Of a stretch of DNA of 64,000 nucleotides, positions 25,181 through 34,236 are shown piece after piece. Both the position numbers and the translations under genes were made by a program. This DNA comes from Streptomyces nojiriensis (GTDB taxonomy: Bacteria > Actinomycetota > Actinomycetes > Streptomycetales > Streptomycetaceae): contig NZ_CP071139.1 of assembly GCF_017639205.1 (NCBI RefSeq), forward strand, positions 5,765,501 to 5,829,500, given 5' to 3'. The stretch's first letter is position 1; each line of letters opens with the position of its first letter. The notes beneath the pieces are model-generated. The model did no database searches. It was not told the DNA's origin and saw nothing but the letters and a program-made list of their open reading frames with translations.

Positions 25181-27307
25181 TCAGAAGCGGCCGCCGCCGC
25201 CCATGCGGCCGCGGGTTCCGCCGCCGCCGAAGGAGCCGGGACCGCTGCCGCCCCCGCCGCCCCCGAAACCGCCGGCACCGCCCCCGCCTCCGCCGCCGAA
25301 GCCCCCGAAACCGCCCCCGCCGCCCCGCAGGATCTCGCCGAGGATGATCCCGCCCAGTACGGCGCCGCCCTGGCCGCCGCCGTACCGCCGCCCCGCGTAC
25401 GGGTCCTGGAACGCCCGTACGTCCTGCTCCGCCAGCTCCTGCGCCTGCCGCGCCAGCCCGTCCGCCCGCTGGGCCTCCGCCAGAGCCCCCGCCGGGTCGG
25501 CCGCCGCCACCGACACCGCCCGCTCCAGGTGCCGGCCCGCCTCCGCCAGCCGGGTGCGGGCCTGACTGCCCACCGCGCCCCGGGTGGTGGTGATGTAGTC
25601 CGTCGCCGCGCCGATCGAACTGCGCGCCGCCAGCAGGGCCTGGTCGAGCAGGGCCACCGCCCGCTGCCGCCCCGACTCCCGTTCCCGCGCCCCGGCCAGC
25701 GCCTCGTCGAGGGCCGCGTCGGCCTCCTCGATCCGGCGCAGGGCGTCGATCGGGTCGTACCGGCCGGCCGCCTCCTCCCGCCGTACGTCGGCCAGTACGG
25801 CCTCCGCCCGGCCGATCCGCCCGCGCAGGTCCGCCGTCGAGGTCCCCTCCGCGGTGCCGGTGAGCAGCCCGCGGGCGTCCGCGAGGTCGGTGTCCGTCTC
25901 GGTGAGCGCGCCCGGCAGCTTCCCGGCCGCCTCCGCCAGTTCCTGCGCCCGCCGCTCGACCGCGTCCACCAGGGTCGCCGCCTGGTCCACCGCGCCCTCG
26001 GCGGCCCGTACGTGCACGGCCGCCGTGCCGTTCTCGCCCGCGTCGAGGGCCGCGTGGGCCAGGCCCAGGTTGGTCGCGGTGAACAGCAGCCGGTCCTTGG
26101 CCTGTTCGGCGTTGGAGGCGACGGGCGCGGACGCCGAGTCCGCGTACCGCCGGGCCAGCGCCGTCAGCGTCGCCTCGGCGGTGGCGGCGCGCCCGGTCAG
26201 GTCCAGGTAGCCCTGCTCCACGGACGCCAGGGCCTGCGGGGCGTTCTTCTCCAGGTCCCGCAGCCGGTCGAAGTCCGCCGACTCGGCGTCCAGCCGCCGG
26301 TTCGCCTCCGTGCACCGGGCGACGATCTCGTCCAGCATCCGGCGCCGGGTCGCGTCGTCCTCCGGGTAGGCGTCGTCGAGCTGCTGGCGCAGCCGGAAGG
26401 CGTGCGTCAGCTCGTCCTTGGCGAACGCCACGGCCGCGACGAACGGGCGGGCCGCCTCCTCGCCGAACTGGGCCGTCGCGAAACCGAGTTCCTCGGTGCT
26501 CGTGCGGACCGCGTCGTCGGTCTCCACCAGCAGGGTCTTGGCCGAGGCGTCCAGCTCCGGCAGCGGGAGCCGGTCCGGCGCCCCCTCGGGCCAGCCCGGC
26601 CCGGTCGTCGTACCGCGCCCGCCTCCGGCGGCGTCCCTGCGCTTGCGGCGGGTGTACGTGTACGCCGCGAGCGCCCCGGCCGCGCCGACGGCGACCACCG
26701 GGAGCACGAAGTCCCCGGCCCCGCTCTCGCCGCTCTCCTTGCCGCCGGGATCCGCCGGGCCGGGGGTGATGGTGGGCACGGGGACCGGCTGACCGCCGAG
26801 GACGGCGTTGTAGCCGTTGGCCGCGCCGATGGCGGCGCCCGCCCAGTCGTTCTGCCTCAGGGCGGGCTCGATGGCGGTCTGCGCGACGGTGGCCAGCTGC
26901 TGCTCGGTGAAACCGGAGTCGACATCGGCCGAATAGGCGTACTGGCGGGCCCCGGTCGCCACGGCCAGCAGGACGTCGTTCTGGCCGAGGCCGTTGCGCT
27001 GCGCGGTGGCGTCGGCCCAGCTCTGGGCGGAGCGCCCGGAGAAGTCCCGTACGTAGGCGACGAAGAGCTGGATCCTCCGGTCGGCGTACAGCTTGTCGAG
27101 CGCGGCGGTGACGGCGCCCTTCCGGTCGCCCAGGGCCCCCACGAGGTCGGTGATCTGCCCCTGCTGGGACAGGGTGACGGGATCCTCGGCCCGCGCGGGC
27201 ACCGCCCCGGCCGCGCCCCAGCCGCCGACCGCGAGCAGCCCGGCCGCGAGGGCGAGCCCGGCCCGTACGGACGTCCTGCGGCGCGGTCTGCTTCTCGGCG
27301 GAATCAC
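25181..27307 (-). CDS. TPM-domain membrane protein with Gly-rich tail
   Basis: A ~708-residue exported protein: a basic n-region with a hydrophobic core and ARA cleavage motif near residue 40, then a TPM domain (~50-180, VTLSQQGQITDLVGALGD, QLFVAYVRDFSGRSAQSWAD, NDVLLAVATGARQYAYS), a membrane helix (FVLPVVAVGAAGALAAYTY) with a basic stop signal, a long Ala/Glu-rich coiled-coil cytoplasmic region, and a C-terminal ~45-residue Gly/Phe tract like the tails of TPM proteins. TPM proteins have been linked to photosystem repair and envelope phosphatase activity elsewhere. Start GTG is inferred from a TAACCT hexamer just upstream (leaderless); an in-frame ATG 36 bases further up is the alternative. 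pspA follows. Confidence 0.82.
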   Translation of the reverse strand: MIPPRSRPRRRTSVRAGLALAAGLLAVGGWGAAGAVPARAEDPVTLSQQGQITDLVGALGDRKGAVTAALDKLYADRRIQLFVAYVRDFSGRSAQSWADATAQRNGLGQNDVLLAVATGARQYAYSADVDSGFTEQQLATVAQTAIEPALRQNDWAGAAIGAANGYNAVLGGQPVPVPTITPGPADPGGKESGESGAGDFVLPVVAVGAAGALAAYTYTRRKRRDAAGGGRGTTTGPGWPEGAPDRLPLPELDASAKTLLVETDDAVRTSTEELGFATAQFGEEAARPFVAAVAFAKDELTHAFRLRQQLDDAYPEDDATRRRMLDEIVARCTEANRRLDAESADFDRLRDLEKNAPQALASVEQGYLDLTGRAATAEATLTALARRYADSASAPVASNAEQAKDRLLFTATNLGLAHAALDAGENGTAAVHVRAAEGAVDQAATLVDAVERRAQELAEAAGKLPGALTETDTDLADARGLLTGTAEGTSTADLRGRIGRAEAVLADVRREEAAGRYDPIDALRRIEEADAALDEALAGARERESGRQRAVALLDQALLAARSSIGAATDYITTTRGAVGSQARTRLAEAGRHLERAVSVAAADPAGALAEAQRADGLARQAQELAEQDVRAFQDPYAGRRYGGGQGGAVLGGIILGEILRGGGGGFGGFGGGGGGGAGGFGGGGGGSGPGSFGGGGTRGRMGGGGRF

Positions 27308-27368
27308 AATTCGGAGGTTATGGGTGGTTCCCGGGCCCCGCATTCGGAGTCGTACCGGTGACCGCCCC

Positions 27369-27405
27369 GCCCGGGCCCTCCCTCGGGGGTGTCTCGGGCC
27401 CGGGC
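27369..27405 (-). terminator. terminator of sdh operon
   Basis: Ten-bp stem GCCCGGGCCC / GGGCCCGGGC around a 17-nt loop, located ten bases beyond the sdhB stop on the minus strand. Confidence 0.5.
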
Positions 27406-27414
27406 CCGGGTCCG

Positions 27415-28185
27415 TCAGCCCTGCCGGCGCCCGATCTTGTTCCCCAGCCACACCAGCGGGTCGTACTTGCGGTCCACCGCCCGCTCCTTCAGCGGGATCA
27501 GCGCATTGTCGGTGATCTTGATGCCCTCCGGGCAGACCTCCGTACAGCACTTGGTGATGTTGCAGTAACCGAGCCCGTGCTCCTCCTGCGCGGTCCGTTT
27601 GCGGTCCAGGCCCGCCTCCGCCGCCGCGTCCAGCGGGTGCATGTCCAGCTCCGCCACCCGCATCAGGAAGCGCGGGCCGGCGAAGGCGCCCTTGTTCTCC
27701 TCGTGGTCACGCACCACGTGACAGGTGTCCTGGCACAGGAAGCACTCGATGCACTTCCTGAACTCCTGCGAGCGCTCCACGTCGATCTGCTGCATCCGGT
27801 ACTCGCCCGGGGCCACCCCCTCCGGCGGGACGAACGCCGGCACCTCCCGCGCCTTCGTGTAGTTGAAGGACACGTCCGTCACCAGGTCCCGGACCACCGG
27901 GAAGGCGCGCAGCGGGGTGACCGTGATCGTCTCGGACCGCTCGAAGGTCGACATGCGCGTCATGCACATCAGCCGCGGCCGGCCGTTGACCTCCGCGCTG
28001 CACGAGCCGCACTTGCCCGCCTTGCAGTTCCAGCGCACCGCCAGGTCCGAGGCCTGGGTGGCCTGGAGCCGGTGGACGATGTCCAGGACCACCTCCCCGT
28101 CGTGCACCTCGACGGTGAAGTCCCGCAGTTCCCCGCCCTCCGCGTCGCCCCGCCAGATCCGGAAGCTCGCGTCGTACGTACTCAT
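27415..28185 (-). CDS. sdhB: succinate dehydrogenase / fumarate reductase iron-sulfur subunit
   Basis: A 256-residue electron-transfer subunit. Cysteine sets are present for the [2Fe-2S] centre (CKAGKCGSCSAEVNG plus a downstream Cys in LMCMTR), and for the [4Fe-4S] and [3Fe-4S] centres (CIECFLCQDTC, YCNITKCCTEVCPEG). It passes electrons from SdhA FAD to the membrane quinone site. The ATG overlaps the sdhA stop (ATGA). Sequence style matches the second actinobacterial complex (Sdh1 of mycobacteria) rather than the canonical sdhCDAB operon. Confidence 0.93.
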   Translation of the reverse strand: MSTYDASFRIWRGDAEGGELRDFTVEVHDGEVVLDIVHRLQATQASDLAVRWNCKAGKCGSCSAEVNGRPRLMCMTRMSTFERSETITVTPLRAFPVVRDLVTDVSFNYTKAREVPAFVPPEGVAPGEYRMQQIDVERSQEFRKCIECFLCQDTCHVVRDHEENKGAFAGPRFLMRVAELDMHPLDAAAEAGLDRKRTAQEEHGLGYCNITKCCTEVCPEGIKITDNALIPLKERAVDRKYDPLVWLGNKIGRRQG

Positions 28186-30080
28186 TCGTACAGCTCCTCT
28201 TCGGCGAGGTACTTGACCAGCTCTTCCTTCTCGAAGAGCGCGAGCAGGTCGGGACGGATGGGCTCGGTGCGGGTCCGTTCGAGGGCGATCCGGTCGGCGG
28301 CCGGGTCCTGCGGCGCCGGGTCCACCGGGCGGCACAGCAGGTTCACCGGCCGCCAGCCGCGCTCCATCGACGGGCAGTCCTCACGGGTGTGCCCGCCCCG
28401 GCTCTCGGTGCGCTCCAGGGCCGCGCGGGCCACGCACTCGCTGACCAGCAGCATGTTCCGCAGGTCCAGGGCGAGGTGCCAGCCGGGGTTGAACTGCCGG
28501 TGTCCCTCGACACCGGCCCGGGCGGCCCGTACGCGCAGGGTCGCGAGCCTCTCCAGCGCCTCGGCCATCTCGCCCGCACGCCGGATGATGCCGACGAGGT
28601 CGTTCATGGTCGTCTGCAGCTCCTGGTGGAGCGTGTACGGGTTCTCCGCGCCCTCGGCGGCGTGGAAGGGGGCCAGCGCCTCCGTCGCCGCCGCGTCGAT
28701 CTCCGCCTGGGCGACCGCCGGGCGTCCGGCTGAGTCGGCGTACTGCGCCGCGTGCAGCCCGGCCCGCCGTCCGAAGACCAGCAGGTCGGAGAGGGAGTTG
28801 CCGCCGAGCCGGTTCGAGCCGTGCATCCCGCCCGCGACCTCACCCGCCGCGAACAGCCCCGGCACCCCGACGGTGGCGGCGGACTCCGAGTCGACCGCGA
28901 TCCCGCCCATCACGTAGTGGCAGGTCGGGCCGACCTCCATCGGCTCCGCCGTGATGTCCACGTCCGCCAGCTCCTTGAACTGGTGGTACATCGACGGGAG
29001 CCGCCGCTTGATCCGCTCGGCCGGCATCCGGGTGGACACGTCGAGGAACACGCCGCCGTGCGGTGAGCCGCGGCCCGCCTTCACCTCGGAGTTGATCGCC
29101 CGCGCCACCTCGTCGCGCGGCAGCAGCTCGGGCGGGCGCCGGTTGTGGTCCGGGTCCTCGTACCAGCGGTCGCCCTCCTCCTCCGACTCGGCGTACTTCT
29201 CCTTGAAGACGTCGGGGACGTAGTCGAACATGAACCGCTTGCCCTCGGAGTTGCGCAGCACCCCGCCGTCACCGCGCACGGACTCGGTGACGAGGATGCC
29301 CTTGACCGACGGCGGCCAGACCATGCCGGTCGGGTGGAACTGCACGAACTCCATGTTGAGCAGGGGCGCGCCCGCGAGCAGGGCCAGCGCGTGGCCGTCG
29401 CCCGTGTACTCCCAGGAGTTGGAGGTGGTCTTGAAGGACTTGCCGATCCCGCCCGTGGCGAGGACGACCGCCGGGGCCTCCAGCACGAAGAAGCGGCCGG
29501 TCTCGCGCTCGTAGCAGAAGGCCCCCGAGACCCTCGGCCCCTCCTTCAGGACCCTGGTGACCGTGCATTCCTGGAAGACCTTGAGCCGGGCCTCGTGGTC
29601 CCCGTACTCCTTGAAGTCCTCCTGCTGGAGCTGGACGATCTTCTGCTGGAGCGTGCGGATCAGCTCCAGGCCGGTCCGGTCGCCGACGTGGGCGAGGCGC
29701 GGGTACTCGTGCCCGCCGAAGTTGCGCTGGGAGATCTTCCCGTCGGGCGTCCGGTCGAAGAGCGCGCCCCAGGTCTCCAGCTCCCAGACCCGGTCCGGGG
29801 CCTCCTTCGCGTGGAGTTCCGCCATCCGCCACTGGTTGAGGAACTTGCCGCCGCGCATGGTGTCGCGGAAGTGCACCTGCCAGTTGTCGCCCTCGTTGAC
29901 GTTGCCCATGGAGGCGGCGATCCCGCCCTCCGCCATCACCGTATGGGCCTTGCCGAACAGGGACTTGCAGATCACGGCCGTACGGGCGCCGCGCTCGCGG
30001 GCCTCGATCGCGGCCCGCAGCCCGGCACCCCCGGCGCCGACCACGACCACGTCCCACTGCTGCCGTTCCACTTGAGCCAT
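28182..30080 (-). CDS. sdhA: succinate dehydrogenase / fumarate reductase flavoprotein subunit
   Basis: A 632-residue flavoprotein that oxidises succinate to fumarate at a covalently bound FAD. Visible: dinucleotide fold VVVGAGGAGLRAAIEARERGA, flavinylation region GKAHTVMAEGGIAASMGN, active-site segments FVQFHPTGM and HYVMGGIAVDSES, and the FAD-binding ending NRLGGNSLSDLLVFGRRAG. Lies between sdhC and sdhB with minimal spacing. In mycobacteria the related Sdh1 complex is the main aerobic succinate dehydrogenase; the direction of catalysis here cannot be read from sequence. Confidence 0.94.
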   Translation of the reverse strand: MAQVERQQWDVVVVGAGGAGLRAAIEARERGARTAVICKSLFGKAHTVMAEGGIAASMGNVNEGDNWQVHFRDTMRGGKFLNQWRMAELHAKEAPDRVWELETWGALFDRTPDGKISQRNFGGHEYPRLAHVGDRTGLELIRTLQQKIVQLQQEDFKEYGDHEARLKVFQECTVTRVLKEGPRVSGAFCYERETGRFFVLEAPAVVLATGGIGKSFKTTSNSWEYTGDGHALALLAGAPLLNMEFVQFHPTGMVWPPSVKGILVTESVRGDGGVLRNSEGKRFMFDYVPDVFKEKYAESEEEGDRWYEDPDHNRRPPELLPRDEVARAINSEVKAGRGSPHGGVFLDVSTRMPAERIKRRLPSMYHQFKELADVDITAEPMEVGPTCHYVMGGIAVDSESAATVGVPGLFAAGEVAGGMHGSNRLGGNSLSDLLVFGRRAGLHAAQYADSAGRPAVAQAEIDAAATEALAPFHAAEGAENPYTLHQELQTTMNDLVGIIRRAGEMAEALERLATLRVRAARAGVEGHRQFNPGWHLALDLRNMLLVSECVARAALERTESRGGHTREDCPSMERGWRPVNLLCRPVDPAPQDPAADRIALERTRTEPIRPDLLALFEKEELVKYLAEEELYE

Positions 30081-30081
30081 C

Positions 30082-30906
30082 TCAGAAGATCCTCGGGTCG
30101 GTGAAGGCGCCGCTGGCCAGCAGGTACACGTAGAAGTCGCACAGGGCCACGCTGATCAGCGAGGCCCACGCCAGCTGCATGTGGCGGGCGTTGAGGCGGC
30201 TGATCCAGCCCCAGAGCCGGTAGCGCACCGGGTGCTTCGAGAAGTGCTTGAGCCGGCCGCCCATGATGTGGCGGCAGGAGTGGCAGGACAGGGTGTAGGC
30301 CCAGATCAGCGTGATGTTGACCAGGAACAGCAGGGTTCCGAGGCCCATGTGGCCCCAGGCGTAGTGCTCGTCGCGGAAGGTCAGCACCGTGTCGTACGTG
30401 AGGATGCCCGCGACCGGGACCGCCGCGTAGAAGAAGTACCGGTGCGCGTTCTGGAGGATCAGCGGGAAGCGGGTCTCGCCGGTGTACCTCGTGTGGGGTT
30501 CGGCGACGGCGCAGGCGGGCGGTGAGGCCCAGAAGCCCCGGTAGTAGGCCTTGCGGTAGTAGTAGCAGGTCAGCCGGAAGCCGAGCGGGAAGACCAGGAT
30601 CAGCAGGGCGGGGGACAGGCCCCACCAGCTGCCGAAGATCTCCCAGTTGGGCCCGCCCTTCATCGGGACGCAGTTCTCCGCGAGACACGGGGAGTAGAAG
30701 GGGGAGACGTACGGGGCCGCGTAGTAGTCGGCGTTCGCGAAGGCCCGCCAGGTCGAGTAGACGATGAAGGCGAACAGCCCGGCCGCGGTGCCGGCGGGGG
30801 CCAGCCACCACCGGTCGGTCCGCAGGTGCCGGGCCGCGATCGCGGCCCGTGAGGCGTCGTGGACGCCGCCGGGCCGCTGCTGGGGTCGTTCCGTGCCTGT
30901 GGCCAA
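30082..30906 (-). CDS. sdhC: succinate dehydrogenase membrane anchor (Sdh1-type, single large subunit)
   Basis: A 274-residue protein with about five hydrophobic segments (WWLAPAGTAAGLFAFIVYSTW, LSPALLILVFPLGFRLTCYYY, YFFYAAVPVAGILTYDTVL, TLLFLVNITLIWAYTLSCHSC, LAWASLISVALCDFYVYLL). His residues in FFYAAV-adjacent and SCHSCRH regions may ligate haem. One anchor of this length replaces the usual pair of small SdhC/SdhD subunits, as in mycobacterial Sdh1 (Rv0249c type). Start TTG, preceded by GGAG at seven bases. It ends one base before the sdhA start, so the operon is sdhC-sdhA-sdhB. Confidence 0.85.
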   Translation of the reverse strand: MATGTERPQQRPGGVHDASRAAIAARHLRTDRWWLAPAGTAAGLFAFIVYSTWRAFANADYYAAPYVSPFYSPCLAENCVPMKGGPNWEIFGSWWGLSPALLILVFPLGFRLTCYYYRKAYYRGFWASPPACAVAEPHTRYTGETRFPLILQNAHRYFFYAAVPVAGILTYDTVLTFRDEHYAWGHMGLGTLLFLVNITLIWAYTLSCHSCRHIMGGRLKHFSKHPVRYRLWGWISRLNARHMQLAWASLISVALCDFYVYLLASGAFTDPRIF

Positions 30907-30943
30907 AGAAGACTCCGGGAGGAGTGATGAGGGGTGCCCCGGA

Positions 30944-30969
30944 CGGTCCGGCCGCGGACGGCCGGACCG
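30944..30969 (-). terminator. hairpin upstream of sdhC
   Basis: Eleven-bp perfect stem CGGTCCGGCCG / CGGCCGGACCG with a CGGA loop, between the small coiled-coil gene and sdhC; likely terminator of the former or an sdh leader structure. Confidence 0.55.
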
Positions 30970-31008
30970 GACGGGGCGTGGGTGGATGCGGGTCCGGGAC
31001 GGGCTGCC

Positions 31009-31233
31009 TCAGGGGGCGCGGCGGTCGCGGGCGCCCAGGCCCTCGTCGTCGGAGTCCGTCCACAGGGAGCTGTCGTACGGGGTGTCCGGGACCGTCACCA
31101 TCCGGGACGGGTCCGGACCCGCCGCCGTCGTCGACGGCTTCTGCCGGGCGGCCTGCTGTTCCAGCCGCTCGACCTTGCGCGTCAGCTCGTCCAGGTTGCG
31201 CCGTACGGCACTCAGATCGTCTTGCAGGGACAT
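31009..31233 (-). CDS. 74-residue coiled-coil protein of unknown function
   Basis: A short acidic/basic cytoplasmic protein: residues 1-32 form a heptad coiled coil (LSAVRRNLDELTRKVERLEQQAAR), followed by a disordered tail ending in an acidic stretch (WTDSDDEG) and basic last residues. GTGAGGG lies eight bases before the ATG, which supports translation. It lies upstream of sdhC with a hairpin between. I do not recognise the family; a small regulatory or scaffold protein is possible. Confidence 0.6.
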   Translation of the reverse strand: MSLQDDLSAVRRNLDELTRKVERLEQQAARQKPSTTAAGPDPSRMVTVPDTPYDSSLWTDSDDEGLGARDRRAP

Positions 31234-31579
31234 GATTTGCCCTCACTTCCGCCAGGTGCGGTGGCAACGCTCATGTGCGCCTGCGAGTGTCGCGCTTCCC
31301 GTCCCCCGTTGTGAAGGGACGTGCAGCGATTGCGGGCGCGCAGGCGTGAACCGTGCGCCCCTCCCTGCCCCCCATTCTCATCCCTCTCCCGGGGGAACGC
31401 CTCCTGCCGCGCAAACGGGATTGGTCCGCACGGGTGGGGTTCGCGGCGTGGCGAGAGGCGGCTGCGAGGGGTGCGGCGGAGCGTCGATTTCAGTGGGTTC
31501 CGGCAACCGGTGTGATCAGCTCCATATACCGCCGAACGTGATCATGCTTCCCCCACGCCCCGCCCCGGAGGTACCACCC
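31234..31579. other. divergent intergenic region
   Basis: About 346 bases between a minus-strand small gene and a plus-strand lipoprotein gene. Two TGATCA hexamers (31510-31515 and 31539-31544) flank a TATACC that may be the -10 of the lipoprotein gene. No ORF with a credible ribosome binding site was seen. Confidence 0.4.
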
Positions 31580-33901
31580 ATGTCCCAGAGAAGGCGCAGG
31601 TCCTTGGCGCTCCTGACCTCGGGAGTCCTCGCACTGCCGCTGCTCACGGGCTGCGGCGCGGGTGACGACGAGGGCGGTCAGGCCGCCGCAGGACAGGACA
31701 TCGCCCCGACCACCCGCGACAAGGTCGCGGACGGGGGTGTGCTGCGCTGGGCGGTGGACACGCTCCCGGACACCCTCAACACCTTCCAGGCCGACGCGGA
31801 CGCCACCACCAACAGGATCGCCGGCGCCGTGCTGCCCCAGCTCTTCGTGCTGGACGCCAAGGGCCGGCCGGTGGCCAACCCGGACTACCTGGAGAAGGCC
31901 GAGGTCATCGAGCGGGAGCCGAAGCAGGTCGTCCAGTACAAGCTGAACCAGAAGGCGGTGTGGAGCGACGGGCGTGAGATCGGCGCCGCCGACTTCGTGG
32001 CGCAGTGGCGGGCCCTGAACGGCAAGGACTCGGCGTTCTGGACGGCGCGCAACGCCGGCTACGACCGGATCGAGAAGATCGAGAAGGGCAAGACGGACCT
32101 GGAGGTCAGGGTCACCTTCAACAAGCCGTACGCCGACTGGCGCTCCCTCTTCACCCCGCTCTACCCCAAGCAGGTCACCGGTACCCCGGAGGCCTTCAAC
32201 GAGGGCGCCCGCGGCGCGCTGAAGATCACCGCCGGACCCTTCGCGCTCGGCGCGATCGACAAGAAGACCGGGACCGCCGCCCTGACCCGCAACGCCCGCT
32301 GGTGGGGCCGGCAGGCCAAGCTGGACACGCTGATCCTGACGGCGGTGCCACGGGCCGAGCGCCCGGCGGCGCTGGCCGCCGGGAAGCTCGATCTGGCGGA
32401 GATCGACCGGGCCGGGGCCGACCGGATCGCACTGGCCCGCCGGGACGCGGCCGCCAAGAAGGGACCGGGCGCGGGCGGCGCCCCGGCCCACGGCCCGGAG
32501 GCCGCGCTGACCCCGGCGCAGGCCACGCTGTCCTGGGCGACCGCCTTCGGGGCGGACGAGGAGAAGGCGGCGGCGGAGACGGAGAGCCGTCAGAAGCACC
32601 TCGCCTCGGTCAAGCGGTACGCGGACGAGCAGACGGCGCTGAAGGCCTTCACCGTACGGAAGTCCCTGGAGCCGGCCTACACCCAGCTCGCGATGAACGG
32701 GGCCTCCGGCCCGCTGGCGGACGAGCGGGTGCGCCGGGCGGTGGCCCGGGCCCTGGACCGCCGGGCGCTGGCCGAGGCGGTGCTCAAGCCGCTCGGCCTG
32801 CCCGCGAAGCCGGTCGGCAGCCACCTGGCCCTGGCCGGGCAGCGGGCGTACGCCGACAACAGCGACGCGCTCGGCGGCCTGGACCCCCACGCGGCCCAGG
32901 CCCTGTTCGCGGACGCGGGCTGGCGCAAGGGCGGCAAGCTCACCGAGCCCGCGGGCGCAAAGGCCGGCCCGGAGAGCGCGCCGCAGGACGACTCGAAGAC
33001 CCCGTCGGGCCCGGGCACCGGAAACGACGGGCTCTACATCGTGGGCCAGGACGACGGGGCCAACGGCGAGCCGCGGGAGGCGACCGCGGACCGCCCGAAG
33101 GCCGACACCGCCCCGGCACAGGCCCAGGACGGGCCGTCCCAGGTGCTCGCCCCGGCCCCCTTCGGGGCCCAGCAGCGGGCGTCCCTGCTCGCCCAGGCGG
33201 CCCGGGTCGCCCGGGCGGCCCGGGCGGAGGCCGCCGAGGACGACGGCAAGGGGGTCCCGGCCCGCGACGGCGAGGCCGACCCCGCCAAGGCCTCCCCGGC
33301 CCCGGCCCCCGCCAAGCAGCCCGTCCGCACCTCCGGCAGCATGCTCGCCAAGGACGGCAAGGCGCTGAGCCTGCGCTTCGTCCTCCCGGCGGGCCCCGGC
33401 TCGGAGTCCCTGCGCACGGTCGGCGAGCGGATCGCCGGGATGCTCCGCAAGGTCGGCGTGAACACCGAGACGATCAAGGTGGCCGACGAGAGCTTCTTCA
33501 AGGACCACATCGCCTCCGGCCAGTACGACCTGGCCCTGTACTCCTGGCCCGCGACGGCCTACCCGGCCACCGACGCCCGGCCCATCTTCGCCAAGCCGGA
33601 GCCGGCCGCGGACGGCTCGCTCCTCGTCGAACAGAACTACACCCGGGTCGGCACCGACCACATCGACCAGCTCTTCGACCAGGCGCTCGGCGAGCTGGAC
33701 GAGGAGCAGTCCCGCGAGCTGATGCGCAAGGCGGACGCCCGGATCTGGGCCGCGGCCGGCTCCATCCCCCTCTTCCAGCGCCCGGAGCTGGTGGCGGTCA
33801 AGCCGGGCCTCGCCAACGCCGGCGCCTTCGGCCTCGGCGCCCCCCGCTACCAGGACATCGGCTGGAAGAAGGCGCCGACCGCGAAGGACAAGAAGAAGTA
33901 G
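31580..33901 (+). CDS. family-5 peptide-binding lipoprotein with long Ala/Pro-rich insert
   Basis: A ~773-residue ABC-type solute-binding protein. A lipoprotein signal (RRRRSLALLTSGVLALPLLTGC) gives Cys25 as the lipidated residue. The SBP_bac_5 pattern follows: GGVLRWAVDTLPDTLNTFQ, VVQYKLNQKAVWSDGREIGAADFV, ADERVRRAVARALDRRALAE and C-terminal LYSWPATAYPATDARPIF, ADARIWAAAGSIPLFQRPELV. Unlike typical ~550-residue relatives, residues ~455-590 are a low-complexity Ala/Pro/Gly/Asp insert. No permease or ATPase genes accompany it, so it must act as an orphan or feed the downstream transporters. GGAGG lies eight bases before the ATG. Confidence 0.88.
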   Translation: MSQRRRRSLALLTSGVLALPLLTGCGAGDDEGGQAAAGQDIAPTTRDKVADGGVLRWAVDTLPDTLNTFQADADATTNRIAGAVLPQLFVLDAKGRPVANPDYLEKAEVIEREPKQVVQYKLNQKAVWSDGREIGAADFVAQWRALNGKDSAFWTARNAGYDRIEKIEKGKTDLEVRVTFNKPYADWRSLFTPLYPKQVTGTPEAFNEGARGALKITAGPFALGAIDKKTGTAALTRNARWWGRQAKLDTLILTAVPRAERPAALAAGKLDLAEIDRAGADRIALARRDAAAKKGPGAGGAPAHGPEAALTPAQATLSWATAFGADEEKAAAETESRQKHLASVKRYADEQTALKAFTVRKSLEPAYTQLAMNGASGPLADERVRRAVARALDRRALAEAVLKPLGLPAKPVGSHLALAGQRAYADNSDALGGLDPHAAQALFADAGWRKGGKLTEPAGAKAGPESAPQDDSKTPSGPGTGNDGLYIVGQDDGANGEPREATADRPKADTAPAQAQDGPSQVLAPAPFGAQQRASLLAQAARVARAARAEAAEDDGKGVPARDGEADPAKASPAPAPAKQPVRTSGSMLAKDGKALSLRFVLPAGPGSESLRTVGERIAGMLRKVGVNTETIKVADESFFKDHIASGQYDLALYSWPATAYPATDARPIFAKPEPAADGSLLVEQNYTRVGTDHIDQLFDQALGELDEEQSRELMRKADARIWAAAGSIPLFQRPELVAVKPGLANAGAFGLGAPRYQDIGWKKAPTAKDKKK

Positions 33902-33978
33902 GGCGGGAGAAGAAGTGATGACAAAGCGGTGCCTGTCTGGTTGACCGCAGGGTCGCAAGCTCAGATGTGACTCAAGTC

Positions 33979-34009
33979 CCTTGCCCGCCGGATCCTCCGG
34001 CGGGCAAGG
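33979..34009 (+). terminator. terminator after orphan binding protein
   Basis: Fourteen-bp perfect stem beginning CCTTGCCCGCC, TCC loop. The ~230 bases between it and typA hold a TTGACA hexamer (34102-34107) and a TACCAT (34141-34146), but they are not correctly spaced with each other. Confidence 0.75.
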
Positions 34010-34236
34010 TCGTGCGTACCCGTTGACCCGTGCGATTACCAGCAGGAACGGCGGTCGAGCCACCCCACGCAGCGCTCGGCCGCACTCATTCATCCGGCCT
34101 CTTGACAGACCCCCCGGCAGGCGGTTCCCGCCACGCGACGTACCATGGGGTAAGGCCGTGGCAGGTTTTCGCCCGGCCGAGGCGCGCGTGCCGGACCGTA
34201 CGCGACGCCATCCACGATCCCGGGAGAAGCGCCGAA

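Noticed and set aside
25181..25340. Possible tandem DNA repeat array from CCGCCGCC tracts
   Set aside because: This is the coding sequence of the Gly-rich tail of the TPM protein, not an independent repeat.
34102..34146. TTGACA plus TACCAT as a typA promoter
   Set aside because: Spacing is ~33 bp, too long for one sigma-70 promoter; kept only as a note.
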